Source: Dyadobacter sp. UC 10 (GTDB lineage Bacteria > Bacteroidota > Bacteroidia > Cytophagales > Spirosomataceae). Taken from it: a stretch of 64,000 nucleotides of DNA. The notes under the pieces were generated by a model. It did not search any database, had not been told where the DNA came from, and saw only the letters and a list, made by a program, of their open reading frames with translations. A program made the translations under genes and the position numbers. The stretch covers positions 1,550,001 through 1,614,000 of the forward strand of contig NZ_VSRN01000001.1 in assembly GCF_008369915.1 (NCBI RefSeq). The letters are read 5' to 3'. Positions 32,601-41,710 of this stretch are shown in pieces; the stretch's first letter is position 1, and each line of letters starts with the position of its first letter.

Positions 32601-34220
32601 CTACCAGAAGTGCGCATAAAGGTACGTGATCATTCCGATCACGATTACAGCGCCGATAATGAAGCCGCGGTGCGGTACGAACATCGACGAGTCGATCGCC
32701 AGGCCTTTTTTCTCATCCGGCATAACTAATCCAAGGATCACCATTACCACCACACAAATCAGGAACACGAGACCCATGCGGTCAAGGAAAGGAACCTGTG
32801 TCCAGTCTGCGAATGGGAAATAGTTATTATGCATAGCCAGTGCAATCAGAAAACCGCCTACTATCGCAAATAATGCACCGGCAGAATTGGTTCTTTTCCA
32901 GAAAAAACCCATAATAAATGAAGCAAAAATACCCGGAGAAAGCAGTCCGGTCATTTCCTGGATAAACTGAAAACCACCCTTTTTATCGATTCCCATATAA
33001 GGAGAAACGACGATTGCGAGGATCATGGATACTACAACTACGATACGACCAATCCTTACCAGCGTTTTTTCGCTGGCATCTTTACCGATGTAGTTTTTAA
33101 AGATATCCAATGTAAAAATGGTCGAGATACTATTTGCTTTTCCGGCAAGAGACGCTACTACCGCGGCTGTCAATGCTGCGAATGAAAGGCCTTTCAAACC
33201 GGCAGGCAACAGGTTAAGTAGTACAGGATATGCTTTATCGGCATTGATTACGCCATCTTCGCCCAGCATTTCGGTTTGAAACATTCCCTTACTGTATAAT
33301 GCATAGGCTGCGATACCTGGCAATACCACGATCACAGGCATCAGTAATTTTAAAAAAGCTGCGAAAAGAATACCATTTCTGGCCGTTTTCAAATCCGCAC
33401 CCAATGCACGCTGGGTGATGTACTGGTTGCAGCCCCAGTAGTTGAGGTTCACAATCCACATCCCGCCCAGAAGCACGGTCAACCCCGGTAGCTGCATGTA
33501 AAAAGGGCTGCTTTTGGGGAATATCATATGAAAATGGTCATCGTGGTTGTCACGCATCAGCTTGAAACCCGCTGTGATACCTTCCATTCCGTCTGTGGCG
33601 GATACCAGGTTAACAGCCAGGTAAGTCGTGGCCAGACCTCCGATTACTAAAAAGAATACCTGAATTACATCGGTAAAACCAATCACTTTCATTCCGCCGA
33701 TTGTAATAATGATCGCAAAAACAGCGAGTGCGATCATACAAAACTGAAAATCAAGTCCCGAAATACCCGAAACCGCAAGTGCCCCGAGGTACAGAATCGA
33801 GGTCAGGTTGACCAGAATGTAGAGCGCCAGCCAGAAAACCGCCATAATCAGACTCACCGTTGGGTTATAACGCGTGCTCAGAAACTGCGGCATGGTGTAG
33901 ATCTTGTTCTTTAAATAAATAGGCATAAAAAAAACAGCGACTATAACTAAAGTTGCTGCTGCCATCCATTCATAAGTAGAAATCGCGAGCCCCATCGAAA
34001 ACCCGTTCCCGGACATTCCGATAAATTGTTCTGCTGAGATATTGGAGGCGATAAGCGATGCTCCGATGGCCCACCAAGTCAGGGAACCTTCGGCGAGAAA
34101 GAAATCTTTGGTCGATTCTACATTAGACCTTTTTCGTTGATAAATCCAATAACCATAACCGGAGACAACTATGAAGTAGAAGAAAAAAACGACGTAATCA
34201 AGGGCCTGTAATTCTTGCAT
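32601..34220 (-). CDS. Sodium:solute symporter (SSS family, SglT-like)
   Basis: 539 residues with about 14 membrane helices. Family marks: AIGASLIASNISAEQFIGMSGNG near residue 55, the GGMKVIGFTDVIQV helix and the QYITQRALGA stretch; the AALTAAVVASLAGKANSISTIFTLDI segment holds the Na+-site Ser/Thr pair of TM8. Members closest in layout import sugars with sodium across the inner membrane. Substrate cannot be read from the sequence. Neighbours do not share its pathway. The 160 nt upstream to the metalloprotease gene hold nothing I can identify. Confidence 0.92.
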   Translation of the reverse strand: MQELQALDYVVFFFYFIVVSGYGYWIYQRKRSNVESTKDFFLAEGSLTWWAIGASLIASNISAEQFIGMSGNGFSMGLAISTYEWMAAATLVIVAVFFMPIYLKNKIYTMPQFLSTRYNPTVSLIMAVFWLALYILVNLTSILYLGALAVSGISGLDFQFCMIALAVFAIIITIGGMKVIGFTDVIQVFFLVIGGLATTYLAVNLVSATDGMEGITAGFKLMRDNHDDHFHMIFPKSSPFYMQLPGLTVLLGGMWIVNLNYWGCNQYITQRALGADLKTARNGILFAAFLKLLMPVIVVLPGIAAYALYSKGMFQTEMLGEDGVINADKAYPVLLNLLPAGLKGLSFAALTAAVVASLAGKANSISTIFTLDIFKNYIGKDASEKTLVRIGRIVVVVSMILAIVVSPYMGIDKKGGFQFIQEMTGLLSPGIFASFIMGFFWKRTNSAGALFAIVGGFLIALAMHNNYFPFADWTQVPFLDRMGLVFLICVVVMVILGLVMPDEKKGLAIDSSMFVPHRGFIIGAVIVIGMITYLYAHFW

Positions 34221-34380
34221 TGCAAAGTATAAAAGAGATGGATAATGAGGTTTGTCAGTTTAAATCGAAAGGTACATTATTTTCAGAAAATAGTACAAGA
34301 TTCAAATACCAGCAGGTATTTTCGTGCGCATCAAAAAATACAGCTCATAAATATAGCTACAAGGATACTTACAAGAAGCT

Positions 34381-35250
34381 TTACTCTGATATTTTCTTAG
34401 AAATCTGCAAACGGAGCGGATTCGATGGCAACTTCCTATAATATCGTATCAACTTTTCGTCCTCCGCATTTCGATACGCTTCTTCAAAAGGTCGTCCGTC
34501 TTTCATGTTATCGATGAGCTTTTGCACCCCATTCCGGCCTGCCAGCGTATGCCAGTAAGCGACCTCCATTCCCGACGACATATACGCAAGCATCACCTGC
34601 CGCTGTCCGCCATTGAAAAAATCCTTGATCGTAGCGATTTGCGAAAGTTCCATTACCTGTTGGCCTCCTCCCGTGTAATACAGCCATTCATCCATATAAT
34701 CGAGATAGCGGCGGGCAGGATCCGGATTATTTACGAAACGCCTGTCAAGCATGAGTGCCAGGCCTTCGTTGAACCATTGCGGGATTTCAGTGGTAACAGT
34801 CCACCAGCCTACTCTTTTCAACAATTCAAGGTGGCTCATTTCGTGGGCTATCACGTCCGCGTTCGCACCCTGCACATTTAATACTACATAGCTGTTTCCC
34901 CAGGGCGTACCAACACTGCAGCCTGCGCCTTCCGTGCTGCTGCAATAGCGCTGGTATTGCAGGACGTTACTGCAAATGATGATTTTGGGCGATGACTTTT
35001 TGCCGGAGTAAAATGAATCCACACGTGCCTCTGCCTGGCTTACGGCGGCCCGAAGCTTTTTATAGGAAGCCGGCTGGATTTCGGGACTAAAATAGACAGA
35101 TCCACTCCCGTGAAAACCGGAAAGGCCGATCAGTTCGCAGTAAAATATTTGGGGGTATAAGAAGAACAGACTCGCAAGTAATGCAACGATCAGCGCCAGG
35201 GTCAGTTTCACAATTCGTAATGCGCGCGCCGGTACCTGATTGTCTTTCAA
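34381..35250 (-). CDS. Membrane-anchored gluzincin-type zinc metalloprotease
   Basis: 289 residues. One N-terminal membrane helix (IVKLTLALIVALLASLFFLY), then an extracytoplasmic domain with the zinc site HEMSH (136-140) and a downstream Glu in WFNEGLA (Glu162), the gluzincin pattern. Three Cys between residues 93 and 111 may form a disulfide. Start: the only plausible codon is TTG at 35250, since there is a stop in frame 15 nt upstream and no ATG before the zinc motif. Substrate unknown. Confidence 0.75.
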   Translation of the reverse strand: MKDNQVPARALRIVKLTLALIVALLASLFFLYPQIFYCELIGLSGFHGSGSVYFSPEIQPASYKKLRAAVSQAEARVDSFYSGKKSSPKIIICSNVLQYQRYCSSTEGAGCSVGTPWGNSYVVLNVQGANADVIAHEMSHLELLKRVGWWTVTTEIPQWFNEGLALMLDRRFVNNPDPARRYLDYMDEWLYYTGGGQQVMELSQIATIKDFFNGGQRQVMLAYMSSGMEVAYWHTLAGRNGVQKLIDNMKDGRPFEEAYRNAEDEKLIRYYRKLPSNPLRLQISKKISE

Positions 35251-35272
35251 AGGAGAATACTTTTAAACAGAT

Positions 35273-35312
35273 ATGCCACGAATTCACCACAGCAGCGGTG
35301 AATTCGTGGCAT
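35273..35312 (-). terminator. 16-bp perfect hairpin after purH
   Basis: ATGCCACGAATTCACC (35273-35288) and GGTGAATTCGTGGCAT (35297-35312) pair without mismatch around an 8-nt loop, 5 nt after the purH stop. The long stem strongly suggests transcript termination; the T-tract on the minus strand is short. Confidence 0.75.
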
Positions 35313-35317
35313 TAAAA

Positions 35318-36853
35318 TCAATGCTTGAAGTGCCGAACGCCGGTGGTAACCATTGCGATACTGTTTGCGTTGCAATATTCTACCGAATCTTTATCCCGGA
35401 TCGAACCTCCCGGCTGTACCACTGCTGTAATACCTGCCTTGTGCGCGATTTCTACGCAATCCGCAAACGGGAAAAACGCATCCGACGCCATTACAGCGCC
35501 ATTTAGATCAAACCCAAAAGCGTTGGCTTTCTCAATCGCCTGGCGCAATGCGTCCACACGGGAAGTTTGCCCGGTACCGCTGGCGATCAGTTGGTTTTCC
35601 TTCGCTAAAACGATGGTGTTAGACTTGGTATGCTTGCAAACTTTCAATGCAAATTCCATCGCAGTCAGCTCCTGATCCGTCGGTGCCTTTTCTGTAACAG
35701 TTGTATATTGTGAAGCTACTTCTGTTGAAAGGTCTTTATCCTGTACCAAAACCCCGTTCAGAATAGTTTTGAACATGATTTGCGGCAGGTCGACTGCATT
35801 TCTTTTCAGCAGTATCCTGTTTTTCTTAGATTTCAAAAGTTGCAGGGCTTCCTCTTCGTATTCCGGGGCGATCAGGATTTCCATGAAAAGTTTGTTCAGC
35901 TCTTCAGCAGTGGCCAGGTCAACTTTTGTATTGGTAATCACTACACCGCCAAAAGCAGAAACCGGGTCGCAGGCCAGTGCATTGTCATAAGCTTCCCTGG
36001 CTGTGGCCGCAGTGGCAATTCCGCATGCATTGGTATGTTTGATAATCGCAAATGTCGGGTCTGCGTCCTGAAATTCGTCGATCAGGTTTACGCATGCATC
36101 CACGTCCACGAGGTTGTTATAGGAAAGCTCTTTTCCGTGCAGCTTTTCAAATATACCTTCCAGATCGCCATAGTAAGTCGCATTCTGGTGTGGGTTTTCT
36201 CCGTAACGCAAAGTCTGTGATTCCAGGCTGGTGAAATCGAATAAATCCTTCTCTGTTTTCTCTTTGCCTGAAGTAAAAAAGCGATTGATCGCCCCGTCAT
36301 AATGCGACGAAACCCCGAATGCCTGCCCCGCATAGTAGCGGCGGTCTTCCAGGTCGGTCGTACCTGCTTTGGCAGTAAGCAGCTCGACCACTTCCGCATA
36401 TTGCGCGCGGGAAGATACGATCAGCGTATCCTTGAAGTTCTTAGCAGTAGCGCGGATGAGAGAGATTCCGCCAATGTCTATCTTTTCAATAATATCCTCT
36501 TCGCTTGCCCCGGACGCTACGGTTTCTTCGAACGGATACAAATCCACAACCACCATATCGATCGCCGGAATGTTGTATTGCGCAGCCTGGGCCACGTCGC
36601 CTTCGTCATCGCGACGATATAAAATGCCGCCCATGATAGCAGGGTGCAAAGTTTTTACCCTGCCCCCGAAAATGGAAGGATAACCTGTCAATTCTTCCGC
36701 TGCGGTAACAGGGATATTCAGATTTTCAATGAAAGTCTGCGTGCCGCCGGTTGAGTATAATTTTACACCATTGGTGTGCAGAAGGCGAACCAAAGGTTCA
36801 AGTCCGTCCTTATAATACACAGAAATAAGTGCGGATTGGATTTTTTTAGACAT
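35318..36853 (-). CDS. purH: Bifunctional AICAR formyltransferase / IMP cyclohydrolase
   Basis: 511 residues; catalyses the last two steps of de novo IMP synthesis. N-terminal MGS-like cyclohydrolase domain (SALISVYYKDGLEPLVRLL, LYSTGGTQTFIE, FGGRVKTLHPAIMGGIL) and C-terminal transformylase domain (LRYGENPHQNATYYG, AIIKHTNACGIA, ASDAFFPFADCVE, QPGGSIRDKD, TGVRHFKH). All landmarks and the length are standard. It stands alone with its own -7 box and a strong terminator. Confidence 0.97.
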   Translation of the reverse strand: MSKKIQSALISVYYKDGLEPLVRLLHTNGVKLYSTGGTQTFIENLNIPVTAAEELTGYPSIFGGRVKTLHPAIMGGILYRRDDEGDVAQAAQYNIPAIDMVVVDLYPFEETVASGASEEDIIEKIDIGGISLIRATAKNFKDTLIVSSRAQYAEVVELLTAKAGTTDLEDRRYYAGQAFGVSSHYDGAINRFFTSGKEKTEKDLFDFTSLESQTLRYGENPHQNATYYGDLEGIFEKLHGKELSYNNLVDVDACVNLIDEFQDADPTFAIIKHTNACGIATAATAREAYDNALACDPVSAFGGVVITNTKVDLATAEELNKLFMEILIAPEYEEEALQLLKSKKNRILLKRNAVDLPQIMFKTILNGVLVQDKDLSTEVASQYTTVTEKAPTDQELTAMEFALKVCKHTKSNTIVLAKENQLIASGTGQTSRVDALRQAIEKANAFGFDLNGAVMASDAFFPFADCVEIAHKAGITAVVQPGGSIRDKDSVEYCNANSIAMVTTGVRHFKH

Positions 36854-36896
36854 TGTAAATGATAACTGTAAAATTTTCCTGACTGAAAATAAACCG

Positions 36897-36904
36897 CAAA
36901 GATA
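36897..36904 (-). promoter_or_regulatory. Bacteroidota -7 box upstream of purH
   Basis: On the minus strand TATCTTTG matches TAnnTTTG and lies 44-51 nt before the purH ATG. No TTG was found at the proper distance, so the -33 part is not supported. Confidence 0.45.
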
Positions 36905-36990
36905 GCCTAAAAATGTGCGAAGTTTGAAGACCGGCCTGCTAAAATAGAGGCGGTTATTTAAACTATTATGACCTCAAAATTTGAAATAAT

Positions 36991-37779
36991 ATGAACCTGG
37001 ACTTAAAAGGAAAAACCGCAATTGTGTGCGGAGCTACGCAGGGTATCGGCCTCGCTTCGGCAGTTGAACTTGCATTATTGAGTGCAAATGTGACGCTGGT
37101 TGCCCGGAATGAAGAAAAATTAAGAGAAGCCCTGGAAACTCTGGACAGTTCGGCCGGCCAGCTGCACCGGTATTTTGTTGCTGATTTTTCAGATCATGAA
37201 CAGGTCAAAGAAGCGGTTGAAAACTACCTGCGGCTTTGCCCGGATGTCCACATTCTGGTGAACAATACAGGCGGTCCTTCGGGCGGCCCGATTATCGAAG
37301 CCGAAACGGAGCAATTCCTGAAAACTTTTCAAATGCATGTGATCAACAACCAATTCCTCGTGCAGTCGGTGGTGCCCTCGATGAAAAACGCTGGGTACGG
37401 ACGGATTGTGAATATCATCAGTACTTCCGTAAAACAGCCGATCGTGGGGCTCGGGGTTTCCCATACGATCCGGGGAGCGGTGGCAAGCTGGGGCAAGACA
37501 TTGTCGCTCGAAATCGCGCAATATGGAATAACAGTGAACAATGTACTGCCCGGATATACCGAAACTGCACGTCTGGATGCAGTGCTGGGAATGCGTGCCA
37601 AATCGCAGAACAAGTCGCCCGAGGAAGTAGCCCGGGAGATGGAGGCTGGCATCCCGATCAGGCGATTTACCAAAGCGGAAGAAACCGGCGCCGCCGTCGC
37701 ATTTCTCTGCAGCCCGGCCGCAGCGAGTATCAACGGCGTGAATTTGCCGGTTGATGGCGGGAGGACGGAGAGTATGTAA
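36991..37779 (+). CDS. SDR-fold protein lacking catalytic Tyr and Lys
   Basis: 262 residues, FabG-like overall: nucleotide-binding GATQGIGLAS (14-23), VNNTGGPSGG (90-99), NVLPGYTET and the closing VNLPVDGGRTESM. At the place of the catalytic Y-x-x-x-K the sequence is S157-H-T-I-R161 (GVSHTIRGAV), so Tyr is Ser and Lys is Arg; the upstream Ser (IISTS) is kept. It may act by another chemistry or bind nucleotide without redox function. Often labelled 3-oxoacyl-ACP reductase, which I would not assume here. Confidence 0.85.
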   Translation: MNLDLKGKTAIVCGATQGIGLASAVELALLSANVTLVARNEEKLREALETLDSSAGQLHRYFVADFSDHEQVKEAVENYLRLCPDVHILVNNTGGPSGGPIIEAETEQFLKTFQMHVINNQFLVQSVVPSMKNAGYGRIVNIISTSVKQPIVGLGVSHTIRGAVASWGKTLSLEIAQYGITVNNVLPGYTETARLDAVLGMRAKSQNKSPEEVAREMEAGIPIRRFTKAEETGAAVAFLCSPAAASINGVNLPVDGGRTESM

Positions 37780-37783
37780 AATC

Positions 37784-38326
37784 TTATCGCCAGCCTATCC
37801 CAACCCCTAAACCTGCCGAGGACGTATACTTACTTTTGACTAGTGCAGGGGTAAAGCGGATTTTCAATATATAAATCCATTTCCGGCTCACCAGGTGAAA
37901 ACGCACCCCGCCTAATGCCAAGGGGGTTGCAAACTGATGTTGCAGGTCATCGTTTACAAACCGGTTATTATCATAAGGATCCAGAAGCAATGCGGCCAGA
38001 CCGCCTTCCAGGTAGATTTCCAGAGAATTGTAGCCAGGCTGCGGGGTACATGCTTTTTTGTTGTATGGATTTAATAAAAAGCAATAGGTACCCGCGGCAG
38101 AAAAAGATGGACTTTTGAATCCCGCGCGGTCAAGCCAACCCAAGCCGGCTTGAATAGCTACAAATGATCGCTTTTTGTAAGCTGTTGCAACACTTGCCGT
38201 AACCGAAAATTGGGGCGACACACCACCTAACTCGGCGCCTATTGCTGCGCGTATTGGTGTATAAAATGGCTGTGAAAGTGCAGGAGGAGATAACAAGACA
38301 AGCAGGATCAGCGGTTGTTGCCACAT
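37784..38326 (-). CDS. Small outer-membrane beta-barrel-like protein
   Basis: 180 residues with a Sec signal (LILLVLLSPPALSQP). The mature part alternates polar and hydrophobic residues with many Gly/Ala (FSVTASVATAYKKRSFVAIQAGLGWL) and ends with a typical barrel strand (SSAGLGVGIGWR). Two Cys lie in a central loop (TYCFLLNPYNKKACTPQ). No family name can be given. It lies after two VCBS lipoprotein genes on the same strand in reverse order and converges on the SDR gene with 4 nt spacing. Confidence 0.6.
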   Translation of the reverse strand: MWQQPLILLVLLSPPALSQPFYTPIRAAIGAELGGVSPQFSVTASVATAYKKRSFVAIQAGLGWLDRAGFKSPSFSAAGTYCFLLNPYNKKACTPQPGYNSLEIYLEGGLAALLLDPYDNNRFVNDDLQHQFATPLALGGVRFHLVSRKWIYILKIRFTPALVKSKYTSSAGLGVGIGWR

Positions 38327-38342
38327 ACAGATAGTTTCGATG

Positions 38343-41300
38343 CTATTCGTTGCTCTTAATCACCATCAGCTCTTTGTCATTTCGGGCAACTACAATTGCC
38401 TCGGTCGATTTGATCTTGATTTTCCGCAGCTTTTTCACCTGACCTTTCACCTGCAGACCATTCATTGAACCTGGCAGGAAATTACAGACACCCTGGTTAA
38501 TCAGAATGGTCCCAAAATCACTGTCATAACGCCCCATCTGAATGTTGCAGTGATAAAAATTCCCCATCACAAGCACGTCGGGAAGCTTGTCGCCATTGGC
38601 GTCGATCACCTGCGCGTCGTAAAAAGGTGACCATTGCGCCATATACGGCAATGGTTTGATATCAAATTTACCTTTCCCGTCATTTACCAATACTGCATTT
38701 TGAAAATAATCGGCAGAGAGCAACTGAGCATTGGAAATTTTGTCTTCGCCGAGCAGCTCCGTTATACTTGCTTTCGCAAATTGAGTTGCGTAAATATATT
38801 TCTTCCGGATCATCGGAATCTGCTTCTCCAGTTCAAGTTTAGTTGGGAAAAGCACTTCTTTACCATTCAGGTAATAAGTCAGGATAGGTTCTTTTCGCCC
38901 ATTTCCATCATAATCATTGATATACATATTAACCGGCTGCTCCCTCGTCGCTTTCAGCCGACTGTTTGATCCCAGGTTCCCTGCCAGAATATCAAGGTCG
39001 CCGTCTCCGTCAAAGTCATAAGGCATAGCAAAATTCCACCAGCCTTTGCGATCTGTCAACATTGTTTTTGTAAACCGTTTACCATCATTCCGGAACATGC
39101 AAATACCATCCCATTCTAATGCCAGCAGCAAGTCCTGATCTCCATCACGATCCATATCCGCCAGTTTTGCGCTCTTGACATAGCCTGCCGAAGCTACCTC
39201 TTCCCCATATTGACCGGTCACATCGGTAAATTTCCCAGACCCGTCATTTTTCAATAAGCAGGACTTTGGTACCTCGCCATAATTAATCGGCACTGCCCGT
39301 CCGCCGATAAACAAATCGACAATGCCGTCACCTGTGAAATCGAACGGAACCACACAGGATGCCGTCACATAAATATCTGTAAATGCATCTGCTTTGACCG
39401 TGAGATTGCCCTTCCCGTCGTTCAGATAAATGCGGGGCATTTGATAAGGCGATTTGTTACTATATTCATTTCCGCCAGTTGCAACCACCAGATCCAAATG
39501 TGCATCCTGGTTGACGTCAACCCACTGGGCATCGATTTCTTCATAGACACTATCAGCCGCCAATGCCGGCTGAAATGACTCCCTGAATTTACCCGTGTTC
39601 GTTTGCAGGAAAAGATGGTTCCTCTGCCTTTTAGCTGACCCAACGAATATATCTTCAAGTCCGTCGTGGTTAATATCAGCAACTGCGAGGGCAGGTCCGT
39701 CGGCAGTTACTTCAAAGGGAATCAGCGAATTCCGGTCAAATTCCACAAAATTATTTTCCTCATGATTTACCGCAACGCCCAGTTCGGCGGCGATATCCTC
39801 GTATGAATAAGACCGACTGTGTCGGGCCGATTTGAATTTTTCGTAATCGAAAACAGGCATATTTTCCTGATAAGCCAAAAACAACGAGTCCCGCAGATCA
39901 GCAGGTTTCAATCTTTGAAAGCGGTTGTCCGGCCAGATCAGTAATACGGAATCCACATTTCCCTTTTTGCCCAAACCTATATTGAAAGGTATTTCCATGC
40001 TCGACTGGAAACCCCGCACAGGAAACTTCTCATAATTTTGCACTTTGCCGTTATCGAATACCAGGCATTTTGCTCCGATTGCGTTCAAATTGCCCTTGTT
40101 CCCTTTCAGGTATAATCTCAGATGTTCGTTTTTTCCCGCCTTCCTGTCGTTAAGATTTTCATAAACGAAAGCCTTCTCATTGATATTATTTGTCACAATA
40201 TCAAGATCCCCGTCATTATCGAGATCCGCGTAAACCGCACCATTCGAGTACGATTCCTGATCATTTCGAACCATACCGGTTAAATCCCTGAATGCCAGTT
40301 CCCCCTGGTTGGAAAAAAATTGATTGGGAAGCTTGATCTCGGGTAACATATCAGCCAGACCCGGGTCATTTTCGTCGAAATTCTTGTTTCTGATCCGCTC
40401 CTGAACCACATCGCTGGACACAAACTTGATGTAGTCCGTATCATTCATACGCTTCGGGATTCCACTGGAAATAAAAAGGTCTTTTAGTCCGTCATTATTG
40501 AAATCAGTGAAAAGCGCCGCCCATGACCAATCGGTTGCATGCACGCCGGAATACATTCCTATCTCGCTGAATGTACCGTTTCCATTGTTGTATTGAAGGT
40601 TATTGCGGGCAAACTGGTAATTGTAGCCTTGCCTGATTTTATATCTGAAAATGCTGTACACATCTTCACCCTCAGATTTTTTGAGAATTTCATAATCCGA
40701 AGGAAGCATATCGAGTGATACGATTTCCGGGAAAACGTCATTGTTCAGGTCGGCAATGTCGACACCCATAGAAAACTGACTGGTGTGCATCAGCGCAGAC
40801 TCTGTGTCATCACTGAATGCCCCGTTTTTCTGATTGATATACAGGTAATCGTTTTCGTGGAAGTCATTACCAATGTACATGTCGGGGTAACCATCAAAAT
40901 TGATATCCCCTACGCCCAGTCCCAGGCCGTAACCCAGCGCCGAGTTGTGGATCCCAGCTTCTTTGGTAACTTCAAAAAACTTCCCGTTATCATTTCTGAA
41001 CAGTTTGTCGCCGGCAAGTGGGTGCGAAGTGTTTTCAAAAAGTGCCCTGCGCCCGAAAGTCCCATTTTGGTGCACCGAATGGTTAAGTTGGAACATGTCG
41101 AGGTCGCCGTCGAGATCGTAATCGAAAAACAGCGCCTGCGTTCCAAAAACTACGAGATCCAGACCATACTCTTTCGATTTTTCAGCATAGACCGGAATTC
41201 CCTCCTTGGTGATTTCCTGACAAACGAACAGTAAGTTATGTCCCTTCATCGACTCAAATTCTCCGACCTGACTGATATAAATATCCAGCATTCCATCCTG

Positions 41301-41699
41301 GTTAATATCTACGATAGACACCCCGTTTGACCAACCCTTTCCACCGGTGAAATTGGCTTTGTCAGTCACGTCTTCAAATTGCAACTCCGACTTGTTGAGG
41401 TAGATCTTATTGGCACCCTGGTTAGCCGTGAAACACAGATCTATTAGGCCATCGTTATTCAAATCTCCCGCTCCTACTCCCCCGCCATTGTAGAAATACA
41501 TATAGTAAAATATGTTGAAATCCTTGGTAGGTTTAAGCGTATTTGAAAAGTCAATACCGGTCTTTTCCGACGTCAGCAGATCAAAATCATACTCCTCCAA
41601 TTTTTTTTCTCTGGAACACGAAAAAATAATCCAGGCAAAAACTATTGTTAAAATCGGCCGGAAGAACTTCAACAAATGGATATGAATGAAATGGGACAA
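38343..41699 (-). CDS. VCBS/FG-GAP repeat lipoprotein with ASPIC_UnbV domain (1)
   Basis: 1118 residues; lipobox IIFSC (Cys28). Many FG-GAP/VCBS calcium-binding blades of the form DxNxDGxxD and DGDGDxD (e.g. GDLNNDGLIDL, DYDLDGDLDMF, DLDNDGDLDIV, DFDGDGDLDIL) form probably two seven-bladed propellers, with an ASPIC_UnbV domain in between (residues about 515-590: AIGAKCLVFDNG, RGFQSSMEIPFNIGLGK). Surface-exposed. The start codon appears to be TTG at 41699, as no ATG precedes the signal peptide. Downstream of SusCD and a paralogue 11 nt upstream; ligand unknown. Confidence 0.85.
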   Translation of the reverse strand: MSHFIHIHLLKFFRPILTIVFAWIIFSCSREKKLEEYDFDLLTSEKTGIDFSNTLKPTKDFNIFYYMYFYNGGGVGAGDLNNDGLIDLCFTANQGANKIYLNKSELQFEDVTDKANFTGGKGWSNGVSIVDINQDGMLDIYISQVGEFESMKGHNLLFVCQEITKEGIPVYAEKSKEYGLDLVVFGTQALFFDYDLDGDLDMFQLNHSVHQNGTFGRRALFENTSHPLAGDKLFRNDNGKFFEVTKEAGIHNSALGYGLGLGVGDINFDGYPDMYIGNDFHENDYLYINQKNGAFSDDTESALMHTSQFSMGVDIADLNNDVFPEIVSLDMLPSDYEILKKSEGEDVYSIFRYKIRQGYNYQFARNNLQYNNGNGTFSEIGMYSGVHATDWSWAALFTDFNNDGLKDLFISSGIPKRMNDTDYIKFVSSDVVQERIRNKNFDENDPGLADMLPEIKLPNQFFSNQGELAFRDLTGMVRNDQESYSNGAVYADLDNDGDLDIVTNNINEKAFVYENLNDRKAGKNEHLRLYLKGNKGNLNAIGAKCLVFDNGKVQNYEKFPVRGFQSSMEIPFNIGLGKKGNVDSVLLIWPDNRFQRLKPADLRDSLFLAYQENMPVFDYEKFKSARHSRSYSYEDIAAELGVAVNHEENNFVEFDRNSLIPFEVTADGPALAVADINHDGLEDIFVGSAKRQRNHLFLQTNTGKFRESFQPALAADSVYEEIDAQWVDVNQDAHLDLVVATGGNEYSNKSPYQMPRIYLNDGKGNLTVKADAFTDIYVTASCVVPFDFTGDGIVDLFIGGRAVPINYGEVPKSCLLKNDGSGKFTDVTGQYGEEVASAGYVKSAKLADMDRDGDQDLLLALEWDGICMFRNDGKRFTKTMLTDRKGWWNFAMPYDFDGDGDLDILAGNLGSNSRLKATREQPVNMYINDYDGNGRKEPILTYYLNGKEVLFPTKLELEKQIPMIRKKYIYATQFAKASITELLGEDKISNAQLLSADYFQNAVLVNDGKGKFDIKPLPYMAQWSPFYDAQVIDANGDKLPDVLVMGNFYHCNIQMGRYDSDFGTILINQGVCNFLPGSMNGLQVKGQVKKLRKIKIKSTEAIVVARNDKELMVIKSNE

Positions 41700-41710
41700 A
41701 ATAATGGAAT

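Noticed and set aside
34220..34441. 73-codon plus-strand frame between symporter and metalloprotease genes
   Set aside because: Overlaps the metalloprotease end, no recognisable feature and no promoter; the gap is better read as non-coding.
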